This document shows positions 41,121-49,310 of a stretch of DNA of 54,563 nucleotides, in pieces. Within the stretch, counting starts at the first letter, position 1. The number at the start of each line of letters is the position of its first letter. The stretch is taken from contig CAZQGE010000004.1 in NCBI GenBank assembly GCA_964592815.1, positions 1 through 54,563 of the forward strand, in the 5' to 3' direction. This DNA comes from CAZQGE01 sp964592815. Lineage in GTDB: Bacteria > Bacillota > Clostridia > Christensenellales > CAG-917. The notes beneath the pieces are model-generated. The model was not told the DNA's origin. It did no database searches and was given only the letters and a program-made list of their open reading frames with translations. Position numbers and translations under genes: made by a program.

Positions 41121-42187
41121 AATGAATTATACTCCTTGATTTTATCGGTAAATTTTTCAAAATAACGAATGTTATCTGGATAGAATTGCAATGCAAACAA
41201 TCCGTCTTTTTCAACTTCAAAGCCTTCAACGCTTCCGTCCAACAAATTCAAGTGCGTTATTAACGCGCCTGCTTTCTCCAAACTTGCTTTGTCAACAGCG
41301 TAATTGTGGTTTTGTGTCACAATCTCAATTTGATTGTTTGCACTATTCCTAACGGGGTGATTTGCTCCGTGATGTCCATTTTTCATCTTATAGGTAGTTG
41401 CGCCCAAAGCTAAAGCCAAAACTTGATGTCCCAGTCCTACACCCATAATCGGGAATTTGCCTTCAATTTCTTTTGCTAGTTTGACAACCTTTTCAGCATT
41501 CTCAGGATTTCCTGGACCGTTTGAGAAAAAAACACCATCAGGTTTAAGGTTTGCAATTTCTTCTGCGGTTATGGTATATGGAACCATAATTACGTTGCAA
41601 CCAACTGCGTTTAACGCGCGTATCATCTGAAATTTTATTCCGCAATCAACTGCTACAACGTTGTATTTGTGATTGGGAGTACGGCTATACCATCTTTTTT
41701 TGCAACCCGCTTGTTTCACTTCATCTGTTGGATAAATATAATCTTTTATGAGTTGCAACGCCTTTTCGTCCTCAAAATCGCCGTCAACAATCGCGCCAAG
41801 CATATTTCCCTTCTCTCTTAGTGTTGTCACAAGTTTTCTTGTATCAATGCCTTGAATTCCAGGGATATTATTTTCTTCCAACAACTCCGACAACGTTTTT
41901 GTATAACGAAAGTTTGACGGGTTATCATTGTATTCTCTGACAATCATTGCCTTTAACCCCAAACTTTTGCTTTCATAATCTTCGTCTGTGATGCCGTAAC
42001 TTCCGATTATTGGATATGACATAACAATCATTTGTCCCGTATATCCTAAGTCGGAAACGACTTCTTGATATCCTGCCATAGACGTATTGAAAACCACTTC
42101 GCCTATTGCCGTCGTATTTGCGCCGAACCCTTCACCGTAAAACACGTCTCCGTTTTCAAGCACTAATTTCTTTTTTAGCTTTTCCAT
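41099..42187 (-). CDS. carA: Carbamoyl phosphate synthetase small chain, glutaminase active site lost
   Basis: A 362-residue protein with the whole CarA fold: N-terminal domain (GEGFGANTTAIGEVVFNTSM, GIQGIDTRKLV) and class I glutamine amidotransferase domain (VVAVDCGIKFQMIRALN, FFSNGPGNPENAEKV). The nucleophile elbow reads MGVGLGHQVLAL, with G251 (codon GGA) where GxCxGHQ is required. Near the end, QFYPDNIRY puts Y336 and D338 in place of the catalytic His and Glu of the usual HPEASPG. All three catalytic residues are thus gone, while the frame, length and operon position are kept. It probably serves as a structural or regulatory partner of an ammonia-using CarB. It overlaps pyrC by 13 bases and carB by 22. 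Confidence 0.95.
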   Translation of the reverse strand: MEKLKKKLVLENGDVFYGEGFGANTTAIGEVVFNTSMAGYQEVVSDLGYTGQMIVMSYPIIGSYGITDEDYESKSLGLKAMIVREYNDNPSNFRYTKTLSELLEENNIPGIQGIDTRKLVTTLREKGNMLGAIVDGDFEDEKALQLIKDYIYPTDEVKQAGCKKRWYSRTPNHKYNVVAVDCGIKFQMIRALNAVGCNVIMVPYTITAEEIANLKPDGVFFSNGPGNPENAEKVVKLAKEIEGKFPIMGVGLGHQVLALALGATTYKMKNGHHGANHPVRNSANNQIEIVTQNHNYAVDKASLEKAGALITHLNLLDGSVEGFEVEKDGLFALQFYPDNIRYFEKFTDKIKEYNSLCQREQI

Positions 42188-43446
42188 ACTATTTCTCCAT
42201 TCAAAAATGTATATAAGTTTTTTGCATATAGCGTTTCTCCTTCAAAAGGAGTGCTGCTTCCCTTTGATAAGCATTCTTTCCCTTTAACAAGCCACTTTTT
42301 CGACAAATCTATAACAGCCAAATTTGCGGGTTCGCCTTCTTTTATTTGCCCGTTGCCTAAACCAAACAACAACCGTGGTTTTATGCACATTGCGTCAACA
42401 AGTCTTTCCATTGACAACAAATTTGTTTTTACAAGTTTTGTATAAAGAACAGAAAACGCCGTTTCTAAACCGATAACACCAAAGGCACTTTTTTCTAAGC
42501 CTTTTGCTTTTTCCTCATCTGAATGCGGAGCGTGGTCTGTTGCAATGACGTCGATTGTGCCGTCAATAAGCCCTTCTATCAACGCCGCTCTGTCTGACTC
42601 GCTTCTAAGAGGAGGATTCATCTTGAAATTGCCGCTTTCTTTCAAGTTTTCCTCTGTCAACACAAGATAATGCGGAGCCGTCTCTGCGCTTATGTTTAAC
42701 CCTTCAGCTTTTGCTTTTCTTATAAGTTGCACGCTTTCTTTTGTCGATATATGGCAAACGTGATACTTTGTTCCGCTAAGTCTGACCAATTCAATATCTC
42801 TTTCAAGTTGTTTCCACTCGCTTTCAGAGCATATACCTTTGTGATTATGCGCTTTTGAATAAACTCCATCGTGTATATAACCGCCTTTCAACAAGGAATT
42901 ATCTTCACAATGTGCAACTATCGGCTTTCCAAGTCTTTTGGCAAGTTTCATTGCTTTGAGCATAATTTCATCATTTTGTACGCCGTGTCCGTCGTCTGAA
43001 AATCCTACTACGTACGGAGCCATACCTTCCAAATCGGCAAGTTCCTGTCCTTTTTGCCCAACGGTTATCGCACCGTAAGGATAAACGTTTATTTTTGCAG
43101 TTTTATCAATTATTTCCTTCTGAACGAATAAATTTTCAAGGCTATCGGGAACAGGGTTTAAGTTTGGCATTGAACATAATGCCGTATAACCTGCGCTTGC
43201 GCCTGCCAACGTTCCGCTTGCAATGCTTTCCTTATAAAAAAAACCTGGCTCTCGGAGATGAGTGTGAACATCTACGAAACCAGGTAAACAAATCAATTTT
43301 TCTGAATTTTCAAAACAAATACTGTCGGCATCGGTAGGTTTTGGAATATTGATACCAATTTTTGAAATAAGTCCCCCTTTAATCAAAATATCAGTTTTTT
43401 CAAACTTGTTTGATATAAAGACAGTTGCTCCTTTCAAAAGAAACAT
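42175..43446 (-). CDS. pyrC: Dihydroorotase
   Basis: A 423-residue zinc amidohydrolase that closes carbamoyl aspartate to dihydroorotate; class I (Bacillus-type) by length. Metal ligands are in VDVHTHLREPG, AHCEDN, YHVCHIST and ATDHAPH. GFSDDGHGVQ and NPPLR are further family marks. It is the first gene of the operon pyrC-carA-carB-pyrK-pyrD-pyrF-pyrE-pyrB, with GGAGG before the ATG and a promoter only about 25-50 bases upstream. Confidence 0.96.
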   Translation of the reverse strand: MFLLKGATVFISNKFEKTDILIKGGLISKIGINIPKPTDADSICFENSEKLICLPGFVDVHTHLREPGFFYKESIASGTLAGASAGYTALCSMPNLNPVPDSLENLFVQKEIIDKTAKINVYPYGAITVGQKGQELADLEGMAPYVVGFSDDGHGVQNDEIMLKAMKLAKRLGKPIVAHCEDNSLLKGGYIHDGVYSKAHNHKGICSESEWKQLERDIELVRLSGTKYHVCHISTKESVQLIRKAKAEGLNISAETAPHYLVLTEENLKESGNFKMNPPLRSESDRAALIEGLIDGTIDVIATDHAPHSDEEKAKGLEKSAFGVIGLETAFSVLYTKLVKTNLLSMERLVDAMCIKPRLLFGLGNGQIKEGEPANLAVIDLSKKWLVKGKECLSKGSSTPFEGETLYAKNLYTFLNGEIVWKS

Positions 43447-43470
43447 ATTGTTCCTCCACAGATTTTTTCT

Positions 43471-43498
43471 ATTGTATCACAATTTTTTAATTTTACAA
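43471..43498 (-). promoter_or_regulatory. Promoter of the pyr operon
   Basis: On the minus strand: TTGTAA (43498-43493), a 16-bp spacer, TACAAT (43476-43471). The leader would be only about 20 bases, so there is no room for a PyrR attenuator here. Confidence 0.6.
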
Positions 43499-43502
43499 AA
43501 TG

Positions 43503-43542
43503 CTTTGACAATATTTATATTTTTTTTCTGCTTTTGTCAAAG
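43503..43542. repeat. Inverted repeat upstream of the pyr promoter
   Basis: CTTTGACAA (43503-43511) and TTGTCAAAG (43534-43542), 22 bp apart, just behind the -35 box. Each arm also contains a -35-like TTGACA, one per strand, so a second upstream promoter is possible. Confidence 0.5.
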
Positions 43543-43691
43543 TATGCTTTGCGCTCCTTTATGTTCTACTTCAAAAGTCATAATTCGACGTGTTATTTTG
43601 CTTACTTATATAACACATTTTTTATGTATATATATACAATATTGCATTACTCCACCAAAAGACTTCTTCCACGTTTAATTTAACGCTTTCC

Positions 43692-43725
43692 AAAAAAATT
43701 AAGCCTCCCTATGTGGGAGGCTTAA
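43692..43725 (-). terminator. Terminator of the membrane-protein pair
   Basis: TTAAGCCTCCC / GGGAGGCTTAA hairpin with a 5-base loop, followed on the minus strand by T7; five bases after the stop at 43730. Confidence 0.9.
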
Positions 43726-43729
43726 TGAC

Positions 43730-45925
43730 TTATTCTTCTGTTTTCTTGCTAGCTGTCGGTTTCTTCACAGGTTTGACAGCCATAGGCTTGACACCTTTTT
43801 TAACTGCCGACGGATTGCCCGCAACAGGTTTTGCTGCTTTGGCTTTTGCCATTGGTGTTGCAGTCTTTTTGATTTCTTCTGTCTTAACGACTTCTTCTAA
43901 AACTACTTGTTCTGATGAACCATTTCCTAAAATGTGTTCTTCATCAATGGTTTCTGCCGTAAATATTTCCGACTCAATCTCAACGCTGTCATTTTCAAAA
44001 CTTACCGTATGAATTGGCTCGGGTTGAGCAGGCGTTGCAGGTTCTGGATAGAAAATTGGAGCTGCTTCAACAACAGGAGCTACCTCAGCAATAGGAGCAG
44101 TTGTAATTGGTTCATAATTATTTGCAACTTCGGTTTCCTGAGCAAAGTTTTGCCCTTCAACAGAACTGCCCGTGTTCCCCTCAAATGCAAAACTCATTTG
44201 ATTGTCTGTTTGAGCAAGTTCAATGTCTTCAAGTTCTTTTGCTTCGTCTTTTTGCTTTGCCAATGCCAATTTAGATTTTCTTGTATATTCAATAATTGAC
44301 AATCCAATCAACACAAGCACCGTTCCAATTGCGCCAAACATAATAAGCGTGTTTCTTGCTCCAATCAAATTGATTACGGCAAACAAGAGGTTATTTGATT
44401 CCAACCACGCTTGCAAAGCATAACCCAAAACACCAATTTTTGCGTTTGACCTAGCAAGACTTACGTTCAAATGTCCGTTATCGTCAGAATAAACCGCCAA
44501 GTTCAATGCTGCACCGTGAGATGCTTCCAAAACAATATTACCTAATCCGTTTTTGAGCAGATTACCTATGCCTTGTTGCACGCCCGACATACCGAGAACC
44601 GTATTGATTATTGTTTCAAGTGGCAAAGACACTCCGCCAACTGCAACTGGAGGTAAAACCATACCTAAGTCAAGACCTTCAAGAACAACCATATCTTCGT
44701 TAAGCATATCCAAAACGAGCCATTTCATAGCCTTTTTGACCATACCTGTTTCATATATAATGTTGCCTTTTTCGTCTTTTCCATATCTATTTGGAGCTGT
44801 TCCTTGCGTATAAGCATTTGCAAGGTTTCCATCTTTTTCAATAACCTTAGCTTCGTATGCAGCCTTAAACTCTGGGTCATAAATTTCATAAAGGAAACTT
44901 TGATTTTCAGGAGCGTTAGGTTGGGTTACGGTGTATCCTTTGTTCAAAATCAAACGCACAATAACTGGTACTGCCATACGGTTTTCCATTTGAGCGAACA
45001 ACAACAATGGATCGTCAAACGTGTTATACCCGTCTTGGTCCATACTTGCGTGGTGGTTTTTGAACAAATATTCTGTCCTATTGCCTTTCTTTATGCCTTC
45101 TTTGCACAAATACTCAAACATAGGATATGCTTTGTCGCACATTGCAAGTGTGACGCATTGTCTGGTATATGCCTTATCGCCACCATTCAGAGCATAGTCT
45201 GAATCGGTAAAAATATACGTGTTATAGATGAAATCAAACAATTCCTTTTTCAAGCCAGAGAGGTTTGCAAGATAATTGCCATACATTGAAGGTTGCGTTT
45301 CATAGATGTTTTTCCATCTTTGATAACCGTTTCTTATGTCTGCGTCAACAAAGTTATCCGTCCAAACGTTGCCCTCACCTTTTACATATTGCGACATATC
45401 GTGATAAGAATATTTGACGTCTTCACCGCCGTAAGAACCGTTAAGCAAGTTTGCAACGATAAAATCACGAACTAGCTTTGCGTTTGTTTCGCTTTGTTTT
45501 TCTGAATTGTTGTACAAATCCTCAGTATGCAAAGTGCCTTGTGTTGCCATATCAATTATGTCAGGGAAAACTGTATCCATAAGGACGCCAAACACAACGG
45601 TAAGACAGAAGAACGCAACCAAAACAGCAACCATTTGGTATCTGAATGAATGTTTTGATTTTTTTCTTGTTACAGTTAAGCATATTGCCATAAATATTAA
45701 CCCAAATAAAGTCACGAGGATAAATCCAACAAAAGGCCAGAACGAATAATATGGAACTAGCTTCATTGAATTTAGGGCAAAAATCAATGACATAATTATT
45801 GCACCCAGAAATCCCCCAGCAACCATAATTGCGGCTAATATATTTAGTACTATAAGAGTACCCTTTTTATTTACTTTATTTTGCTTAATAACATTGACAT
45901 TGGAAGTTTGTGCTTTATTTTTCAT
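43730..45925 (-). CDS. Large membrane protein of unknown function with Lys/Ala/Pro-rich tail
   Basis: A 731-residue protein I do not recognise. Three membrane segments near the N-terminus (about 22-50, 61-84, 97-118) are followed by a roughly 400-residue soluble region, probably outside the cell, then one membrane segment (about 524-547). The C-terminal 180 residues are of low complexity: first acidic and Pro-rich, then Lys/Ala/Pro-rich (KKGVKPMAVKPVKKPTASKK), likely cytoplasmic. AAGGAGG precedes the ATG, which is one base after the stop of the preceding gene. The two proteins share the same topology and probably act together at the cell surface. Confidence 0.8.
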   Translation of the reverse strand: MKNKAQTSNVNVIKQNKVNKKGTLIVLNILAAIMVAGGFLGAIIMSLIFALNSMKLVPYYSFWPFVGFILVTLFGLIFMAICLTVTRKKSKHSFRYQMVAVLVAFFCLTVVFGVLMDTVFPDIIDMATQGTLHTEDLYNNSEKQSETNAKLVRDFIVANLLNGSYGGEDVKYSYHDMSQYVKGEGNVWTDNFVDADIRNGYQRWKNIYETQPSMYGNYLANLSGLKKELFDFIYNTYIFTDSDYALNGGDKAYTRQCVTLAMCDKAYPMFEYLCKEGIKKGNRTEYLFKNHHASMDQDGYNTFDDPLLLFAQMENRMAVPVIVRLILNKGYTVTQPNAPENQSFLYEIYDPEFKAAYEAKVIEKDGNLANAYTQGTAPNRYGKDEKGNIIYETGMVKKAMKWLVLDMLNEDMVVLEGLDLGMVLPPVAVGGVSLPLETIINTVLGMSGVQQGIGNLLKNGLGNIVLEASHGAALNLAVYSDDNGHLNVSLARSNAKIGVLGYALQAWLESNNLLFAVINLIGARNTLIMFGAIGTVLVLIGLSIIEYTRKSKLALAKQKDEAKELEDIELAQTDNQMSFAFEGNTGSSVEGQNFAQETEVANNYEPITTAPIAEVAPVVEAAPIFYPEPATPAQPEPIHTVSFENDSVEIESEIFTAETIDEEHILGNGSSEQVVLEEVVKTEEIKKTATPMAKAKAAKPVAGNPSAVKKGVKPMAVKPVKKPTASKKTEE

Positions 45926-45926
45926 A

Positions 45927-48896
45927 TTATCTTACCTCCTTGCCGTTATTTTCGGAAGCAAGAATGGCGGTATCCTCAACGTTTGCGCCTTTTTTGCCAC
46001 CTTTACTCTTTTTAGATTTTTTATTTTTCAAAACTGCTGTGCCGTTTTCCCATTCCTCTTGTTTTTCAGCAGCGAAGAAGCTGAGAATTGTAAACATAAC
46101 AACTATGCCCGCAAACACTAAAAGCATATCTCTAACCGAGAATAATGGATACATTGTCGGTTTATAGCTCAAATCGGTTTTAAGCTGTTGAACAGCCAAA
46201 AGATTTGCAAAGCCGTGTGCCTTTTGCGTGAAGTTTCCGTCACCAATCTTGTCACCAATAATTACTGAGCCAACCGCAGTTCCGTGTCTTGAACCGGCAT
46301 ATTCCGCCATATCGTAAATTGCGAATTGTTGTTGCAATTTATATTCCAAACTGTCAGGGTCTTCACTTGTCAAATAGAATTGATAAACAGGCTTCAAAAT
46401 TGGAGATTGATACCAATACAACCCTTTCAAAATTTGCATAAGAATATCTTTTACGTCCAAAGGCTTTGTTTTGTCAACAGTAATCTTAAAGCCAAGCGAA
46501 CTTACCAAGGTTGGAACAAGACCCTTTACCAAGCCAACAACCGTGTCAATTGTGCTCTTGTCCATACCAAGCATATTTTGAAGAACGTCCACCAAGCCAC
46601 TGAGAATATTTGTCAAGTTTCCAAGTGAAGTCTTTTCGTTCAAATTGATGTTGATAACTTTGTAATCTGCCGCGCCAGCGCCATCCCAAACACCATTGAG
46701 ATTTTTATCTTGCCAAGGTTCAGCTGCGTCCCATGTACCGTTAGCGTTTGTATCGGTGTAAGGTTCACCAGTATCCCACTTGCCATTGAGGTTTACGTCG
46801 TTATAAGGTTCAGCAACGTCGTAAATGCCATTAAGGTTTATGTCTGTGAAAGTTTCTGCTCTTGTGCCGACGTTAACTTTCAAAGTTAATCTTATGCCAA
46901 AGAATTTTTCATCTTCATCCATAATGCCGTTTCCGTTTGCATCAAAACATTCGCTAGCGTCATATTTGCCGTTTCCGTTTGCGTCAACATAGGGTTCGCC
47001 AGTATCCCATTTGCCGTTTGCATTTGTATCGGTAAAGGTTTCTGCCCCGTCGTATTTGCCGTTTCCGTTTGCGTCAACGTTTTTGATAATTTGCAAAATT
47101 GCGTCGCCCAAACCTAATTTGTTAAGCATACCTGGATTTGCAGGCGTTCCGTCTCCGCAGATTGTGAATACAATGCCTGGGTCGTATTTGCCATTGGCTA
47201 CGTCAACGAAATCTTCACCTTCGTCATATTTGCCGTTTCCGTTTGCATCATTGTACCATTCGCCAGTATCCCACTTGCCGTTTTTGTGGTCTGTGAAAGG
47301 TTCGCCCACGTCCCACTTGCCGTTTGAGTTGGTGTCTGTATAAGGCTCACCAAACAAAGTGTCACCAAGCGATGCGCTAAATCCACGCAAGGTATCGCCC
47401 AAGTTGGTTTCAATGGTTTTGAATAAACCAGAAATAAATTGGTTCAAAGTAACACCGACGTTAAGTTGCGGTTTCATACCAGAAAGCAAATCTGCTACAA
47501 AATCAAATAAGAAGTTGTTGCCCAACATTGAGCCCAACATTGACACTAATTTATCGAGTTTTTCAGGAGCTAATTCAAAGTCGCCGTAAAAATAGTAAGT
47601 TTCTTTGTAATATTGAAGTTTTAGTGCGTCAGAGCTGTCTGTATATTGACCATTGCCGTCCAAATCGACGTAGGTTTCACCTTCGTCCCATTTGCCGTTT
47701 GAGTTTGCGTCAACATATTCTTCACCTAAATAATAAGCACGTCTTGCCGCTTCACCTTTTGCAAGCAATTCTGCGTGATAAGCATCAAAAGTTACGCCTT
47801 TTTGGTGTACAAGTTTGTCTATTTCAGCTTTTGAAGCATAATAATCTTCCAAAATTTCGAGCACAGAGTTAAGAGAATAAACGTATCCGTCGGTTAATAT
47901 TCCGTTTGCAACGTACCCTGCATAACCGTAAGTTCCGTCATATTTTGCACTCATCTTGTTTTTTGAATACCACAAATACGTGGTTACGTCTTGCGTACCA
48001 TTGCTTTTTGTTCTTGGTACATAGAAAAATTCATCAAGTGTGTAGGTGGCTTTTGTATCAAACGCAGCGTCATCATAATGTTTTGCTGCTATGCCGTTAT
48101 GTTTCAATGCTTGGTAGACATCTTTATAATCTGAAACGTTTTTCAAAACTTTAACGTTTTTCAAAACAAGAACTCCGCCAGATTCTTTATCAACAACGCC
48201 TGTTTTCTTATCTGCCTTTCCGCCTGTTGGACGTTCAAGCACTAAAATATCGTCTTTGCTGTCAATATATCCGTCTTTGTTGATGTCAATTCCAAGGTAA
48301 GCATATGTGATAGGCACGTTGTTATAGGTGCTTGCCGTTCCGTCTTGAAATGATGCATTGTAAGAAATGTTGTATGCCATAAGTGCCTTTTCAACATTTT
48401 TTATCAATTCATCGGTTCTGCTTTTCATTTTTCCGTTGCTAGTTCCGCCAGAAGACGTAACGGTCTTATAATACGAAAGTTGAGTTTTGTAACTTTCCAC
48501 CTTAACGCCGTCGGGAGCAGATGCCGCAATTGCATCAATCTGTTTTGTAAACACCGCGTCCATAACGAAAACTGGAACAAGCATTGTAACCAAGATAACG
48601 CAAGTCGTAACTATCATTCTAACTCGTCTGTTTTTGATGACGTAATGAAATAAAATTTGCATTGCGCCTAAAAACGCCCAAATTCCTAAGGCAATCCACA
48701 CTCCGTAAAGAGCCGTGCCTTTGAGTGGGACTAACAGACTTGCAAACATTTTGTCTTCAACCGCCCCTGCGAATGGTGCTTCACCTAAAAACATTGTTGA
48801 CAATGCTAAAACCGCCATAAAGAATAACGGGAGCCCCAAACAATAGAAAACAACTTTCAAAACGCGAAAAAGCATAATTTTGTCTTGTTGATTCAT
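45927..48896 (-). CDS. Large membrane protein with calcium-binding-type Asp/Asn/Gly repeats
   Basis: A 989-residue protein with no family I can name. Membrane segments lie at about 9-34, 62-87, 93-115 and 922-942, leaving an external region of about 800 residues and a Lys-rich cytoplasmic tail (KNKKSKKSKGGKKG). The external part holds many short repeats of the kind DTNSNGKWDVGEP, at about 203-216, 395-421, 519-575, 607-664 and 684-738, resembling EF-hand, dockerin or thrombospondin type 3 calcium loops. Between them are Leu-rich helical stretches. It is the first gene of a two-gene operon; AAAGGAG precedes the ATG. Confidence 0.8.
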   Translation of the reverse strand: MNQQDKIMLFRVLKVVFYCLGLPLFFMAVLALSTMFLGEAPFAGAVEDKMFASLLVPLKGTALYGVWIALGIWAFLGAMQILFHYVIKNRRVRMIVTTCVILVTMLVPVFVMDAVFTKQIDAIAASAPDGVKVESYKTQLSYYKTVTSSGGTSNGKMKSRTDELIKNVEKALMAYNISYNASFQDGTASTYNNVPITYAYLGIDINKDGYIDSKDDILVLERPTGGKADKKTGVVDKESGGVLVLKNVKVLKNVSDYKDVYQALKHNGIAAKHYDDAAFDTKATYTLDEFFYVPRTKSNGTQDVTTYLWYSKNKMSAKYDGTYGYAGYVANGILTDGYVYSLNSVLEILEDYYASKAEIDKLVHQKGVTFDAYHAELLAKGEAARRAYYLGEEYVDANSNGKWDEGETYVDLDGNGQYTDSSDALKLQYYKETYYFYGDFELAPEKLDKLVSMLGSMLGNNFLFDFVADLLSGMKPQLNVGVTLNQFISGLFKTIETNLGDTLRGFSASLGDTLFGEPYTDTNSNGKWDVGEPFTDHKNGKWDTGEWYNDANGNGKYDEGEDFVDVANGKYDPGIVFTICGDGTPANPGMLNKLGLGDAILQIIKNVDANGNGKYDGAETFTDTNANGKWDTGEPYVDANGNGKYDASECFDANGNGIMDEDEKFFGIRLTLKVNVGTRAETFTDINLNGIYDVAEPYNDVNLNGKWDTGEPYTDTNANGTWDAAEPWQDKNLNGVWDGAGAADYKVININLNEKTSLGNLTNILSGLVDVLQNMLGMDKSTIDTVVGLVKGLVPTLVSSLGFKITVDKTKPLDVKDILMQILKGLYWYQSPILKPVYQFYLTSEDPDSLEYKLQQQFAIYDMAEYAGSRHGTAVGSVIIGDKIGDGNFTQKAHGFANLLAVQQLKTDLSYKPTMYPLFSVRDMLLVFAGIVVMFTILSFFAAEKQEEWENGTAVLKNKKSKKSKGGKKGANVEDTAILASENNGKEVR
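46680..47340 (-). repeat. Coding repeats of the NGKWDxGEPY type
   Basis: Within the 989-residue protein, units of about 36-51 bases recur, with plus-strand text such as TCCCACTTGCCGTT and CGTATTTGCCGTTTCCGTT. They encode the calcium-loop-like repeats and are similar enough in DNA to recombine. Confidence 0.7.
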
Positions 48897-48931
48897 AACT
48901 TTCTCCTTTCACACTCGACAGAATACCGTCA

Positions 48932-48948
48932 GGTAGGCAAACCCTACC
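48932..48948. promoter_or_regulatory. Short hairpin in the leader of the membrane-protein operon
   Basis: GGTAGG-caaac-CCTACC in the 5' leader, about 36 bases before the start at 48896. Confidence 0.4.
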
Positions 48949-48967
48949 CTAGTATATTACTTTATCA

Positions 48968-48996
48968 ATGATACCATAACCCTAAAAACTTTTCAA
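48968..48996 (-). promoter_or_regulatory. Promoter of the membrane-protein operon
   Basis: On the minus strand: TTGAAA (48996-48991), a 17-bp spacer, TATCAT (48973-48968). The rest of the spacer, 48997-49246, is AT-rich with long T runs; nothing else was recognised. Confidence 0.6.
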
Positions 48997-49246
48997 CAAC
49001 AAACTTAATTTTTATTTATAATACTATATATGGTGATTTACGCGCACACATAGTCGATATTTGGCAAAATTGTGTTACTCAAACTACAATTAGACTATTT
49101 ATTAGCAAATTATTAGCAAAATTTTGCAACTGAAGTGTCCGACTTTCAAGAATTTTCTGCCATAGAAAAAAATGTAATTTTTTATTTTTTTTTGCGTTTT
49201 TTTATTTTTGTCTGTCTAATTGTAAAAAAAGTTCTGTAAAAAAAGG

Positions 49247-49281
49247 AAAGCGTGTTGGCAATTTTTTGCTCAACACGCTTT
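49247..49281 (-). terminator. Terminator of the transhydrogenase operon
   Basis: AAAGCGTGTTG / CAACACGCTTT hairpin, extended by GCAA/TTGC in the loop, 30 bases after the stop at 49311. Confidence 0.85.
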
Positions 49282-49310
49282 TAATCTAAACTCGGATTGA
49301 ATGCTTAAGA

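Noticed and set aside
41420..41450. Sequencing error as the reason for the missing CarA cysteine
   Set aside because: The His and Glu at the distant end of the domain are also replaced and the frame is intact, so a single base error cannot explain it. Reads should still be checked.
46680..47340. CRISPR-like array
   Set aside because: The regular repeats are in frame in a large gene and encode calcium-loop-type peptides of varying length; there are no unique spacers of constant size.
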